This document shows positions 48,925-58,607 of a DNA stretch of 64,000 nucleotides, one piece after another (position 1 is the first letter of the stretch; each line of letters starts with the position of its first letter). The translations under genes and the position numbers were made by a program. The notes beneath the pieces were generated by a model, which worked only from the letters and a program-made list of their open reading frames with translations, was not told the DNA's origin and searched no databases. This DNA is from Rhodospirillaceae bacterium (GTDB lineage Bacteria > Pseudomonadota > Alphaproteobacteria > Bin65). The stretch covers positions 62,001 to 126,000 of the forward strand of contig WTGH01000047.1 in NCBI GenBank assembly GCA_011523655.1, given 5' to 3'.

Positions 48925-49743
48925 ATGACGACCGAAACCGCCTCCCCGCCCGCCCTTTCACCGAATGCCGGGCGCCTCGCCGGCGCAACGGCGCTGATCA
49001 CCGGCGCCAGCCGCGGCATCGGCCGGGCCATCGCCGAAGCTTTCGCCCGGGAAGGCGCCGACCTGTTCCTGAGCGCGACCGCGCGGGCCAACCTTGCCGA
49101 CATCGAGGCGCATGTCGCCGCCGCCGGCCGGCGGGTCGCGGGCGCCGCGGCCGATGTCGCCGACGAGGCGAGCGTCGAGGCCCTGTTCGCCGCCACGGTC
49201 GAGGCTTTCGGGGGAATCGACATCGTCGTGAACAACGCCGGCATCTACACCGGCAAACCGTTCACCGAATACACGGCGGACGAGTTCGACCGGGTGATGC
49301 GCGTCAACGCCTACGGCACGTTCCACGTCATGCAGTTGGCGCTGCGCCACATGCAGGGCCGGGGCCGGGGCAAGATCGTCAACATCGCCTCGACCGCCGG
49401 TAAGTGGGAGAGCCCGAACCAGGCGGCCTACAACGCGTCCAAGCACGCCGTCGTCGCACTGACCCGCTGCGCCGCGCTGGAGAACGCTGCGGCCGGCATC
49501 CGGGTCAACGCCATCTGCCCCGGTTTCGTCGAGACCGACATGATCGGCGAGTTCGAGGGTCACGCCGCGCGGGCAGGCATGGAGTTCGACGCCTTCAAGG
49601 CGGCGATGGCGGCCAGGATACCGACGGGCCGCCTGCTCCAGCCGGAAGAGATCGCCCATATCGCGGTCTACCTCGCCTCGCCCGAATCCGACGGCATGAC
49701 CGGCCAGACCATCTCAATCTCCGGCGGCATGCGGATGGGCTGA
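48925..49743 (+). CDS. SDR family oxidoreductase
   Basis: A 272-residue classical SDR with [14 protein letters not shown], a catalytic serine in [14 protein letters not shown], and the C-terminal [16 protein letters not shown]. The latter is typical of 3-oxoacyl-ACP reductase or 2,3-butanediol-type dehydrogenases. The conserved part starts at ATG 48925; an open frame upstream to 48538 is a composition artefact. The substrate is not known. It is divergent from ubiE. Confidence 0.85.
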   Translation: MTTETASPPALSPNAGRLAGATALITGASRGIGRAIAEAFAREGADLFLSATARANLADIEAHVAAAGRRVAGAAADVADEASVEALFAATVEAFGGIDIVVNNAGIYTGKPFTEYTADEFDRVMRVNAYGTFHVMQLALRHMQGRGRGKIVNIASTAGKWESPNQAAYNASKHAVVALTRCAALENAAAGIRVNAICPGFVETDMIGEFEGHAARAGMEFDAFKAAMAARIPTGRLLQPEEIAHIAVYLASPESDGMTGQTISISGGMRMG

Positions 49744-49868
49744 TCCGGTTTCCCCGCCGCGCCGGATTTCCGCCATTGGCGCAGCGCCGGCGCGGTGCTA
49801 CCTCCCGGCCGTCGCCCGCCCCGTCGCCTGGACCCGTCGCCTGGACCCGTCCTTTCTGCCCCGCCCCG

Positions 49869-51683
<1,815 letters not shown>

Positions 51684-51745
51684 GGGCGGAACGTCACCGT
51701 CTGCTCAGGGTCCACGGCAGTCTTGCGCCTGAGGTGAGATAAACT

Positions 51746-51758
51746 TGATAAATTATCA
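51746..51758. promoter_or_regulatory. Perfect palindrome, candidate operator of the toxin-antitoxin module
   Basis: TGATAAATTATCA is a perfect 6-1-6 palindrome in an AT-rich patch 71-83 bases upstream of the module's first ribosome-binding site, with a -10-like TATTCT at 51774-51779. Antitoxins with HTH domains usually repress their own promoter through such sites. The HTH protein encoded at 52220-52741 is the obvious candidate binder (inference). Confidence 0.5.
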
Positions 51759-51828
51759 GAATAATTGTTGCCATATTCTGCGCGGCGCTCTAATTTGAGA
51801 AACCCAACCCGCCACGGAGGAAGCCACG

Positions 51829-51924
51829 ATGTCTAGTCTCTACGTTGTCCGAAACAGAAGGCTTTTCTATGCCGAAAATCGGAGACTACGGTCCTCAGTC
51901 CAGCATATTGAGGTCGCTCTCTAG
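51829..51924 (+). CDS. 31-codon leader frame overlapping the DUF4258 gene
   Basis: GGAGG at 51816-51820 stands eight bases before ATG 51829, the best ribosome-binding site in the module. It opens a 31-codon frame (MSSLYVVRNRRLFYAENR and on) in a different frame from the DUF4258 gene it overlaps. It could be a leader that couples translation to the gene inside it, or an old start disconnected by a frameshift. No homology is recognisable. Confidence 0.3.
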   Translation: MSSLYVVRNRRLFYAENRRLRSSVQHIEVAL

Positions 51925-52171
51925 GAATTCCGCAACCGATTTTGCCTTTACGAGGCACGCCGCTGAAAGAATGATGCAACGTCAAGTTACGAAGCTTGAC
52001 ATTGTGGCAGCGCTTCGAAATGGCCGGGTCATCGATACCGGGTTGCGGGAAGGCGAGACGTCCTGGCTTGCGGCGGGCGACGATCTGGACGGGAGAGCCC
52101 TCAGGATTGTGGTCGTGCCTTATCCGTCAGAAAACGTCGTCAAAGTGGTCACGGTCTATGAACCGGACTAG
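51869..52171 (+). CDS. DUF4258 protein, putative type II toxin
   Basis: A 100-residue protein starting at ATG 51869 after AGAAGG. It has FAFTRHAAERMMQRQVTKLD, a helical stretch, and a C-terminal beta pair (LRIVVVPYPSENVVKVVTVY). DUF4258 proteins have an RNase-like fold related to BrnT/MqsR-type toxins, with a conserved RHAxxRMxxR. It is followed after 48 bases by an HTH gene, the usual toxin-antitoxin order for this family. The toxic activity is inferred from family and context only. Confidence 0.7.
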   Translation: MPKIGDYGPQSSILRSLSRNSATDFAFTRHAAERMMQRQVTKLDIVAALRNGRVIDTGLREGETSWLAAGDDLDGRALRIVVVPYPSENVVKVVTVYEPD

Positions 52172-52219
52172 TTCGCTGCCCGTCGGCAAACCCGGAACCG
52201 TTTGCCGAAGAGCGAGACA

Positions 52220-52741
52220 ATGGAAAACAAACGCCGAATTGTGAGGTCCGAGACGCTGCCGTTCCATGAGGAAAATCTCATGGGCCTTCCGGTCATTCTC
52301 AAGGACGCGGCGGTGGTCGAAACCGACTCCGCCGGTGACGAAACCGTCACGATCCCGGATCTAGATGCCCTGGTGGCCGCGATTGCGGTCAACCGGTGCC
52401 TGGAGCCCAGAAAGCTGGCCGGCGGCGAAGTCAGGTTCATGCGCAAGGCCCTCGGGATGACGCAAGCGGCATTCGCCGAAACGCTCGATATCGACCCGGC
52501 GACGGTGTCGCGCTGGGAGAACGATGGACAGGTGCTGGGCGGGTTTGCCGAGAAATGCCTGCGCCACCTTGTGTGCGACACGTTTCACGCCGAGTTTCCA
52601 CACTTCGACTACGACCCCAAGCGCATTTCGTACATGAAGATAGTGGTGCCGGCCCAAGAGGAGCGGACCGAACCGATGGTCTTCGTCAGGGTACGAGGCA
52701 TTTCAGACCGAATGAACATCTGGGGCCGGCAGGCCGCCTGA
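52220..52741 (+). CDS. HTH (XRE-like) regulator, putative cognate antitoxin
   Basis: A 173-residue protein from ATG 52220 (a TTG at 52202 is also in frame). An N-terminal region with LPFHEENLMGLPVILKDAA is followed by a Cro/CI-type HTH at about 75-130 (RKALGMTQAAFAETLDID, TVSRWEND). MqsA/YgiT-type antitoxins have an N-terminal CxxC zinc ribbon; here that region has no cysteines. Together with the upstream DUF4258 gene and palindrome it forms a plausible two-gene toxin-antitoxin unit. Confidence 0.7.
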   Translation: MENKRRIVRSETLPFHEENLMGLPVILKDAAVVETDSAGDETVTIPDLDALVAAIAVNRCLEPRKLAGGEVRFMRKALGMTQAAFAETLDIDPATVSRWENDGQVLGGFAEKCLRHLVCDTFHAEFPHFDYDPKRISYMKIVVPAQEERTEPMVFVRVRGISDRMNIWGRQAA

Positions 52742-52793
52742 TCCGAGACGCTCGCAGCCGCTTTCCTCATTTATTCTTCGTTTGTACCCCACT

Positions 52794-52825
52794 TAGCGAA
52801 AAGATAGAGCGCCATCTTTTCGTTA
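52794..52825. terminator. Strong hairpin between convergent genes
   Basis: CGAAAAGAT at 52797-52805 and ATCTTTTCG at 52814-52822 form a perfect nine-base stem around an eight-base loop. The stem extends to about 12 pairs if a G-T pair is allowed. It lies between the HTH gene and a minus-strand membrane-protein gene, so it may end both transcripts, although no long T run follows. Confidence 0.4.
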
Positions 52826-52891
52826 GCCGGATCGTTACGAAAAGTTCTTTTGCACCACCCCGGGCGCGCGGGGCTTGGTCGGGACCGCCCT

Positions 52892-53185
52892 CTAGTACCG
52901 CGGGCGGGACACCATCCAGAGCAGGACGCCCGGCACGAGAAAGACGGCGTAGGCGGCGGCGCCCCAGAAATAGGGGATGAGTATCGACTGGTTGAAACTT
53001 GCGCCGAAGGTCTGCTCGAGAAAGTGCGCGGCGCCGAGTTGCGCGGACTGGTCGATCCACAGCCAGAGCTGGGCGAAGACCACGGGCTCGAACGCGCCGG
53101 TCTTGAGCAGTTCGACCGCGGCATGGCCGAAGATCCCGGTCCCGGCCAGGAGCAGCAGCCAGGCGAGTATGCGGAAAACGATCAT
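52892..53185 (-). CDS. Small membrane protein, unrecognised
   Basis: A 97-residue protein with an N-terminal TM (FRILAWLLLLAGTGIFGHAA), an amphipathic middle (WLWIDQSAQLGAAHFLEQTF), and a C-terminal TM (WGAAAYAVFLVPGVLLWMV). GAGG precedes the ATG. Upstream the frame stays open through the tRNA on the other strand, which is composition only. No function can be assigned from the sequence or its neighbours. Confidence 0.65.
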   Translation of the reverse strand: MIVFRILAWLLLLAGTGIFGHAAVELLKTGAFEPVVFAQLWLWIDQSAQLGAAHFLEQTFGASFNQSILIPYFWGAAAYAVFLVPGVLLWMVSRPRY

Positions 53186-53254
53186 TGCGCCTCGTTGAAT
53201 TTGCCGGCTTTGCGAGCCCGCCCGGCTTGCTAGCAGGTTCGGTCGCCCTGCGCC

Positions 53255-53302
53255 AGTACGGGGGCCGGTACGGGGGCCAGTACGGGGGCCGGTACGGGCC
53301 GG
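53255..53302. repeat. Tandem 12-bp repeat, four units
   Basis: Four adjacent 12-base units alternate AGTACGGGGGCC and GGTACGGGGGCC, the last unit imperfect. They lie between a membrane-protein gene and the tRNA. There are no spacers, so it is not CRISPR. It is likely a slippage-prone simple repeat. Confidence 0.8.
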
Positions 53303-53353
53303 CCGGCGGGGCTTGGCGCGCCGGGGGGCGGTTGCTACATATCGGAGCCAGGC

Positions 53354-53444
53354 GGATGGGTGGCCGAGCGGTCTAAGGCGCACGCCTGGAAAGTGTGTAT
53401 ACGGTGATCCCGTATCGTGGGTTCGAATCCCACCCCATCCGCCA
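53354..53444 (+). tRNA. tRNA-Ser (anticodon GGA)
   Basis: A 91-base tRNA with acceptor stem GGATGGG/CCCATCC, discriminator G and encoded CCA. The D-arm is GGCCGAGCGGTCTAAGG, and the anticodon stem CACGC/GTGTG closes the loop CTGGAAA (anticodon GGA at 53388-53390). A long serine-type variable arm (TACGG/CCGTA) and T-arm GTGGG-TTCGAAT-CCCAC complete it. It reads UCC and UCU codons. No integrase or partial tRNA copy flanks it. Confidence 0.95.
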
Positions 53445-53601
53445 TTCGCCCGCAGCACCCGCCGATTCGCCGAAGCCCGCACCGCCACCGCGGCGCGCCC
53501 CGGGCCGCTGCCGATCTGCCGGATCGGAACCGATCGCGCCGGCATTCCCGACAGGCACGGCGGCAAGCGGCGAAATTGAGCGCTTCCGCCGGTAACACCG
53601 C

Positions 53602-53630
53602 TTGACAGCGCACGGCTGGTCGGGGACAAA
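53602..53630 (+). promoter_or_regulatory. Possible sigma-70-type promoter for the ammonium transporter
   Basis: TTGACA at 53602-53607, a 17-base spacer and GACAAA at 53625-53630 lie 134 bases upstream of the amt ATG. The -35 box is perfect and the -10 box weak. No convincing sigma-54 site was found, although amt genes often have one. Confidence 0.3.
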
Positions 53631-53763
53631 TTGCTACCCGCCGCAGGATAGTTCGAGAACTGCCGAATCATTTTAGCGGCAGTCGCCGGATCGGTCGCGC
53701 GCGTCGTAGCCGCCGGTTCGTTTCCTGAGTTCGAGACGGGAACCGACGGGAAATGGGGCCGTC

Positions 53764-55167
53764 ATGACTTTTCATAGCCTTCGCCGCTGCGGAATCTGCA
53801 GCCGTATTCCGGCGGTCCTTGTCCCGGGGCTGAGCGTTGCCGCATTACTCACGCTCGCGCCGTCGCACGCCTTTGCCGCGCTGAACGACGAAACGCAGTT
53901 CGTTCTGAACAGCTTCTCGTTCCTGATCTGGGGCGCATTGGTGATGTGGATGTGCGCCGGGTTCACCATGCTCGAAGCGGGCTCGGTGCGCACCAAGAAC
54001 GCGTCGGTCATCTGCCTGAAGAATATCGGCCTCTACTCCATCGCCGGGCTGATGTTCTACTTCATCGGCTATAACATCATGTATGTCGGCGTGCCGGAGG
54101 GCGGCTGGTTCGGCACGCTCACGCTGTTCTACGGCACCACGGCCGACGAGGTGACGCTGCTGACCAGCGAGGATGCGGCGGCCAAGGCGGCGGCCGGCGC
54201 CGCCGTGGTCAAGAACGGCTATTCGACGATGTCCGACTGGTTCTTCCAGATGGTGTTCGTCGCCACGACCGCCTCGATCGTCTCCGGCACCATGGCCGAG
54301 CGGGTCAAGCTGTGGTCCTTCTTCGCCTTCATCACCGTGCTGACCGCGATCGTCTACCCGGTCGTCGGTGCCTGGACCTGGGGCGGCGGGTGGCTCTCCG
54401 CGATGGGCTTCAAGGACTTCGCCGGATCGACCATCGTCCACTCGACCGGCGGCTGGGCGGCACTGGCCGGCGCCATCGTGGTCGGCGCGCGCAAGGGCAA
54501 GTTCCGGGACGACGGCAGCGTCAAGTCGACGCCGCCGTCGAACGTGCCGGCGGTAACCCTGGGCGTGTTCATCCTTTGGCTCGGCTGGTTCGGCTTCAAC
54601 GGCGGTTCGCAACTGGCCCTCGGCGGCGCGGCCGACGCCGTGGCGCTCGCCAATATCCTGGCGAACACCAATCTCGCTGCAGGGGCGGGTGTGATGGTCG
54701 CCATCGCACTGTCGCGGCCGCTGCTCGGGCGCGTCGACCTGCTGGCGAGTCTGAACGGCGCAATCGGCGGCCTGGTCTCGATCACCGCGGCGCCGGATAT
54801 CGCCGAACACTACTGGGCCGTCGTCATCGGCGGCGTCGGCGGCGCGATCGTCGTGGTCGGCCTGATGCTGCTCGAACGGCTTAAAGTCGATGATGTCGTC
54901 GGCGCGGTGCCGGCCCATCTGTTTGCCGGAATCTGGGGCACTCTGGCGGTGTGCATTGCCGGCGGCGGCGATTTCCTTGTACAACTCATCGGCATTGCGG
55001 CCATCGGCGCTTTCGTTTTTGCCGCCTCATGGGCTATATGGTCGGTGCTCAAGCTGACGGTCGGCGTGCGCGTCGCGCCGGTGACCGAAGATTTGGGCCA
55101 GGACGTGGCGGAACTGGGGATCGAGGCCTATCCCGAATTCGTCGTCCTCCCGGAGAGCGACGATTGA
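53764..55167 (+). CDS. Ammonium transporter (Amt family)
   Basis: A 467-residue channel. An N-terminal signal-like segment (PGLSVAALLTLAPSHAFA) is followed by eleven predicted membrane helices. The substrate pore shows AGFTMLEAGSVRTKN near the first helices, the first pore histidine in VHSTGGWAALAGA and the second in PAHLFAGIWGTLAV, the twin-histidine pair of AmtB. No glnK/glnB PII gene is adjacent, unlike the usual glnK-amtB pair. A signalling operon follows 92 bases downstream on the same strand. Confidence 0.93.
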   Translation: MTFHSLRRCGICSRIPAVLVPGLSVAALLTLAPSHAFAALNDETQFVLNSFSFLIWGALVMWMCAGFTMLEAGSVRTKNASVICLKNIGLYSIAGLMFYFIGYNIMYVGVPEGGWFGTLTLFYGTTADEVTLLTSEDAAAKAAAGAAVVKNGYSTMSDWFFQMVFVATTASIVSGTMAERVKLWSFFAFITVLTAIVYPVVGAWTWGGGWLSAMGFKDFAGSTIVHSTGGWAALAGAIVVGARKGKFRDDGSVKSTPPSNVPAVTLGVFILWLGWFGFNGGSQLALGGAADAVALANILANTNLAAGAGVMVAIALSRPLLGRVDLLASLNGAIGGLVSITAAPDIAEHYWAVVIGGVGGAIVVVGLMLLERLKVDDVVGAVPAHLFAGIWGTLAVCIAGGGDFLVQLIGIAAIGAFVFAASWAIWSVLKLTVGVRVAPVTEDLGQDVAELGIEAYPEFVVLPESDD

Positions 55168-55259
55168 GGACAGGACAGTCTTTTCAGGAAAAAAGGGGTG
55201 ATGCCTGCGGGTGCGGGACGAAGCGTCCGGCGCGGCGGGAATATCGCGGAGGGTAAACG

Positions 55260-55601
55260 ATGGTGAATGTGACGACCGAACGAATTGACGACGTTCTGTC
55301 CGCCGATGTGGAGGGACGCATCGACGGCTCCAATGTCGTCCAGTTCGAGGAAGCGGTCAGAACCGCGATCGAAGACAGCGACCGCGCCGTGATCATGGAT
55401 TTCGAAAAGCTGGTCTACATCAGCAGCGCGGGGCTGCGCGCCATTCTGTTGACCGCCAAGTCCCTCCAGAACCGCGACGCAAAGCTCCTGCTGTGCTCCC
55501 TTTCCGACCGGATCCGCGAAGTTTTCGAAATCAGCGGATTCGACAAGATCCTGCCGATACACCCGTCAAAGGCAGAAGCACTCGACTCGCTGAACCGCTG
55601 A
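55260..55601 (+). CDS. STAS-domain anti-anti-sigma factor
   Basis: A 113-residue SpoIIAA/RsbV-like protein with GGAGG ahead of the ATG. The phosphorylatable serine is S55 or S56 in VYISSAGLRAILL, at the start of the STAS alpha-2 helix. In partner switching the unphosphorylated form sequesters the kinase/anti-sigma, and dephosphorylation by a PP2C phosphatase frees it. The phosphatase and kinase genes follow. Target output is unknown, because no sigma factor gene is nearby. Confidence 0.9.
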   Translation: MVNVTTERIDDVLSADVEGRIDGSNVVQFEEAVRTAIEDSDRAVIMDFEKLVYISSAGLRAILLTAKSLQNRDAKLLLCSLSDRIREVFEISGFDKILPIHPSKAEALDSLNR

Positions 55602-55831
55602 CACCGGCGGCACCGTTCGCGCCCGACGTCCGAATTCAACGCGCGATGAGGCTGTTCCGAAAAAGCAATTGACATCCAGACTTCCGGCAGGCGCGGATTG
55701 GCGTTTCCGCTGCCGCCGGGATGCCCACGCGGCGGTCAGCGCAATCGCCCGAACGGGACCGCCTCCGGCACATCCGGTTCGGCCCGATTCCGGAACGGGA
55801 CTTCGGGCGGCGAAACGACGAGGAGGGCGCC

Positions 55832-57001
55832 ATCAAACGGGGAGCCAACAAGATTCTGGTTGTGGACGACGAGCCGGATGTCGAACGGCTCGTACGTCAG
55901 CGCATGAGGCGTGAGATTCGCGCCGGCGAATACGAATTCGTCTTTGCCGGCAACGGTGTCGAAGCGCTCAGGGAACTTCGGGAACACCAGGATATCGACA
56001 TGGTCCTCTCGGACATCAACATGCCCGAGATGGACGGCCTGACCTTGCTCGAGCAGATACCGTCGGTCGATCCCAATGTCCGCTCGGTCGTCGTGTCCGC
56101 CTATGGCGACATGAAGAATATCCGCACGGCGATGAACCGGGGCGCTTTCGATTTCGTCACCAAGCCGATCGATTTCGACGACCTGCGGATCACAATTTCG
56201 CGAACCCTGGAGACGATCGAACTCTGGCGCTCGGCGCTCGAATCCCGCGACAAGCTGGTCGTTCTGGAGAACGAACTCAGCCTCGCCAACCGGATGCAGC
56301 AATCCATCCTGCCGACGAGTTTTCCCGAGACCGATCAGTATCAGGTCTTTGCCAGCATGGAGGCGGCGCGCGACGTCGGCGGCGATTTTTTCGACCTGAT
56401 GCCGATGGAAGGCGGCCGCATCGGCCTGGCGGTAGCCGACGTATCCGGAAAGGGCATTCCGGCGGCGATGTTCATGATGTCGAGCCGGACCCTGCTCAGG
56501 GGCGCCGCGATCGGCCAGTCCGATCCGTCGAAAATCCTGCGCGAAGTCAACCAGCTGCTGTGCGAGAACAACGATACGGCGATGTTCGTCACGCTGTTTC
56601 TCGGCGTATTCGATCCGGCGACGGGGGAATTCGTCTATGCCAACGGCGGACACAATCCGCCGGTGATTTTCCGGGCCGACGGCACGCCGAGCCTGTTGCC
56701 GACGACTGACGGGATCGCGCTGGGCATCTTCCCCGACATCGCCTTTCAGGAGAATGCGATCACGCTTGCGCCGGGCGATTCGGCCATTCTCTACAGCGAC
56801 GGCGTGACCGAGGCGGAAAACGAGGAAGGCGAACAGTTCGAGCTCGACCGTCTCTACGATGTGTTCGCCGAAGCGCCGCCCGGCGACGCCCGCGCGGCCA
56901 CGGCGGATGTTCTCGAGGCCGTGAAGGTGTTCGCCGACGGCGCGCCCCAGTTCGACGACATCACCTGCCTCATACTGCGGCGCGGAGAGGGGGCTGAGTG
57001 A
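55832..57001 (+). CDS. Receiver-PP2C serine phosphatase (RsbU/SpoIIE type), apparent ATC start
   Basis: A 389-residue response regulator with enzymatic output. The receiver domain (about 1-125) has ILVVDDEPDVE, phospho-acceptor D61 in LSDINMPEMDG, and TKPIDFDD. A coiled linker with LENELSLANRMQQSILP follows, then a SpoIIE-type PP2C domain with DVGGDFFD, VADVSGKGIPAA, YANGGHNPP, LYSDGVTEA and DDITCLI. AGGAGG at 55821-55826 is followed after five bases by ATC, with no ATG, GTG or TTG at the right distance. The only upstream ATG in frame, 55721, has a weak site and unconserved sequence. It likely dephosphorylates the STAS protein under control of the operon's histidine kinase. Confidence 0.88.
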   Translation: MKRGANKILVVDDEPDVERLVRQRMRREIRAGEYEFVFAGNGVEALRELREHQDIDMVLSDINMPEMDGLTLLEQIPSVDPNVRSVVVSAYGDMKNIRTAMNRGAFDFVTKPIDFDDLRITISRTLETIELWRSALESRDKLVVLENELSLANRMQQSILPTSFPETDQYQVFASMEAARDVGGDFFDLMPMEGGRIGLAVADVSGKGIPAAMFMMSSRTLLRGAAIGQSDPSKILREVNQLLCENNDTAMFVTLFLGVFDPATGEFVYANGGHNPPVIFRADGTPSLLPTTDGIALGIFPDIAFQENAITLAPGDSAILYSDGVTEAENEEGEQFELDRLYDVFAEAPPGDARAATADVLEAVKVFADGAPQFDDITCLILRRGEGAE

Positions 57002-57414
57002 GCGCGGAGCTGTCCCTGCAGTTGTCGGCGACGCTCGACGACATTGCGCGGCTCCACGAGGAGCTTGAGGCGTTTGCGGCGCAGCAGAGCTGGACGTCCA
57101 AGCTCGAATTCGAGGTGAAGCTGGTCGTCGAGGAGCTGTTCACCAACGTCATCAACTATGGCGGTTGCCCCGGCGAAACCGTGCAGATCGATTTTGTGTC
57201 GGAACCGGGCCGGCTGACCATCGAAATGGCCGATAGCGGGCGGCCTTTCGACCCGCTGGTCGATACGCCCGACGCCGATACGGTGTCGGCCGTCGAGGAT
57301 CGCGCCATCGGCGGGCTCGGCGTCCATCTGGTCCTCACGATGATGGACGAGGCGAGCTATCGGCGGGACGGCAACCTCAACCGTTTGACGCTGGTCAAGC
57401 GGAGAGAGGAATGA
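56998..57414 (+). CDS. RsbW-like anti-sigma factor/serine kinase
   Basis: A 138-residue HATPase_c protein starting at GTG 56998, overlapping the phosphatase stop by four bases. The N-box EELFTNVINYG, the DSGRPFDP box and the G2-like GGLGVHLV are intact. It should phosphorylate the STAS protein (55260-55601) and bind an as yet unseen partner. The frame ends ATGA with the binding-protein gene, so translation is coupled through the operon. Confidence 0.88.
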   Translation: MSAELSLQLSATLDDIARLHEELEAFAAQQSWTSKLEFEVKLVVEELFTNVINYGGCPGETVQIDFVSEPGRLTIEMADSGRPFDPLVDTPDADTVSAVEDRAIGGLGVHLVLTMMDEASYRRDGNLNRLTLVKRREE

Positions 57415-58607
57415 CGCGTCCGCCGAGCCGGTGGTCGGTGGCACTGCTGGCTGCGGCGCTTTTCGCGCTGGCGCCCGCCGCGGCGGGCCCCGCCGGCGCA
57501 GCCGAACAGGGCGTTTCCGCCGCACGCGTGCTGTTCGGCCAGTCCGCCGCCTTCAGCGGCCCTGCCGGTGACCTGGGCCGGAACATGCGGCTGGGCATTG
57601 AAGCCGCCTTCGCCGAGATAAACGAAAAAGGCGGCGTCCACGGCCGGCGGCTCGAACTCCGGTCGCTCGACGACGCCTACGAGCCCGAAGCGGCCATCGC
57701 GAATACCGCGAAACTGGCGAAGGAAGAGGGCGTCTTCGCCCTGATCGGCGCTGTCGGCACGCCGACCTCGCGATCCGCGGTGCCGGTCGCCGCATCTGCC
57801 GGCGTGCCCTATGTGGCGCCGTTCACCGGCGCCGAATTCCTGCGCGATCCGAAGTTGCGGATCGTCGTGAACCTGCGGGCTTCCTACTACCAGGAAACCG
57901 AGGAAATGGTGGCGCGCCTGATCGGCGATCTCGGCATCGAGCGGATCGCTGTGCTGTACCAGGACGATACATTCGGCCGGGCGGGGTATCGCGGCGTGAT
58001 GCGCGCGCTCGAACGCCGCGGGCTGAAACCGGCGGGAACCGGCGTATATCCGCGCAACACCACGGCGGTCAAGACCGCCCTGCTCGATCTGCGCAGCGCC
58101 AATCCCGGCGCGGTCGTCCTGGTCGGCGCCTACCGGCCGGTGGCGGCCTTCATCGCGTGGGCGCGCCATATCGGCTTCGATCCGGTGTTCATGACCATCT
58201 CCTTCGTCGGCAGCAACGCCCTGCGCCGCGAGCTGGGATCGGGCGGCGCCGGCGTCTTCGTGACTCAGGTCGTCCCGTTTCCGACGGCGGACCGGCCGCC
58301 CGTTCTCAAGGCCTACCGCCGGGCGCTGGCGCGGCATGCGAAGGGCGGGCAGCCCGGCTTCGTTTCCCTCGAAGGATATCTGGCCGGGCGCCTCGCCATC
58401 GCCGCGCTTCGGGACTGCGGTCCGCAGCCGGACAGGGCCTGTTTCCTGGATCGGCTGAGGCGCAAGAAAGAGATCGACCTGGACGGATTCAAACTGCGCT
58501 TCGGCGCCAGCGACAACCAGGGATCGGACAGCGTCTTCCTGACGGTCATCGACAGGGACGGCCGGTACCGCCCGGTCGAGACACTCCGGGATTCGGCGGC
58601 ACAGTGA
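57411..58607 (+). CDS. Periplasmic binding protein (Leu/Ile/Val-type), signalling-associated
   Basis: A 398-residue exported protein. The signal peptide (LLAAALFALAPAAAGPAGAA) is followed by a type-1 binding fold: VLFGQSAAFSGPAGDLGRNMRLGIEAAF is split over the start (quoted here in two known pieces, LFGQSAAFSGPAG and LGIEAAFAEINEKGG), then AVGTPTSRSAVPVAAS and DDTFGRAGYRGVMRAL. These proteins usually serve ABC importers of branched-chain amino acids, urea or short amides. No permease or ATPase gene is present. The next gene is a histidine kinase overlapping by four bases, so a TorT-TorS-like role as ligand sensor is likely (inference). Confidence 0.88.
   Translation: MTRPPSRWSVALLAAALFALAPAAAGPAGAAEQGVSAARVLFGQSAAFSGPAGDLGRNMRLGIEAAFAEINEKGGVHGRRLELRSLDDAYEPEAAIANTAKLAKEEGVFALIGAVGTPTSRSAVPVAASAGVPYVAPFTGAEFLRDPKLRIVVNLRASYYQETEEMVARLIGDLGIERIAVLYQDDTFGRAGYRGVMRALERRGLKPAGTGVYPRNTTAVKTALLDLRSANPGAVVLVGAYRPVAAFIAWARHIGFDPVFMTISFVGSNALRRELGSGGAGVFVTQVVPFPTADRPPVLKAYRRALARHAKGGQPGFVSLEGYLAGRLAIAALRDCGPQPDRACFLDRLRRKKEIDLDGFKLRFGASDNQGSDSVFLTVIDRDGRYRPVETLRDSAAQ

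Noticed and set aside
53255..53302. Repeats near the tRNA considered as a CRISPR array
   Set aside because: The units are 12 bases, contiguous, without spacers, and no cas gene is nearby.
53354..53444. tRNA-Ser as an integration site for a genomic island
   Set aside because: No integrase, no duplicated tRNA 3' end and no composition shift follow the tRNA. Downstream is a normal GC-rich amt gene.
53580..53763. Sigma-54 promoter upstream of amt
   Set aside because: The best match, around TTGCT at 53631-53635, lacks a GG at the required distance (spacing is off by one), so only a weak sigma-70-like site was recorded.
57411..58607. Binding protein as part of an ABC amino-acid importer
   Set aside because: No permease or ATPase genes are adjacent, and the gene is overlapped on both sides by signalling genes. 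The sensor role is preferred but not proven.
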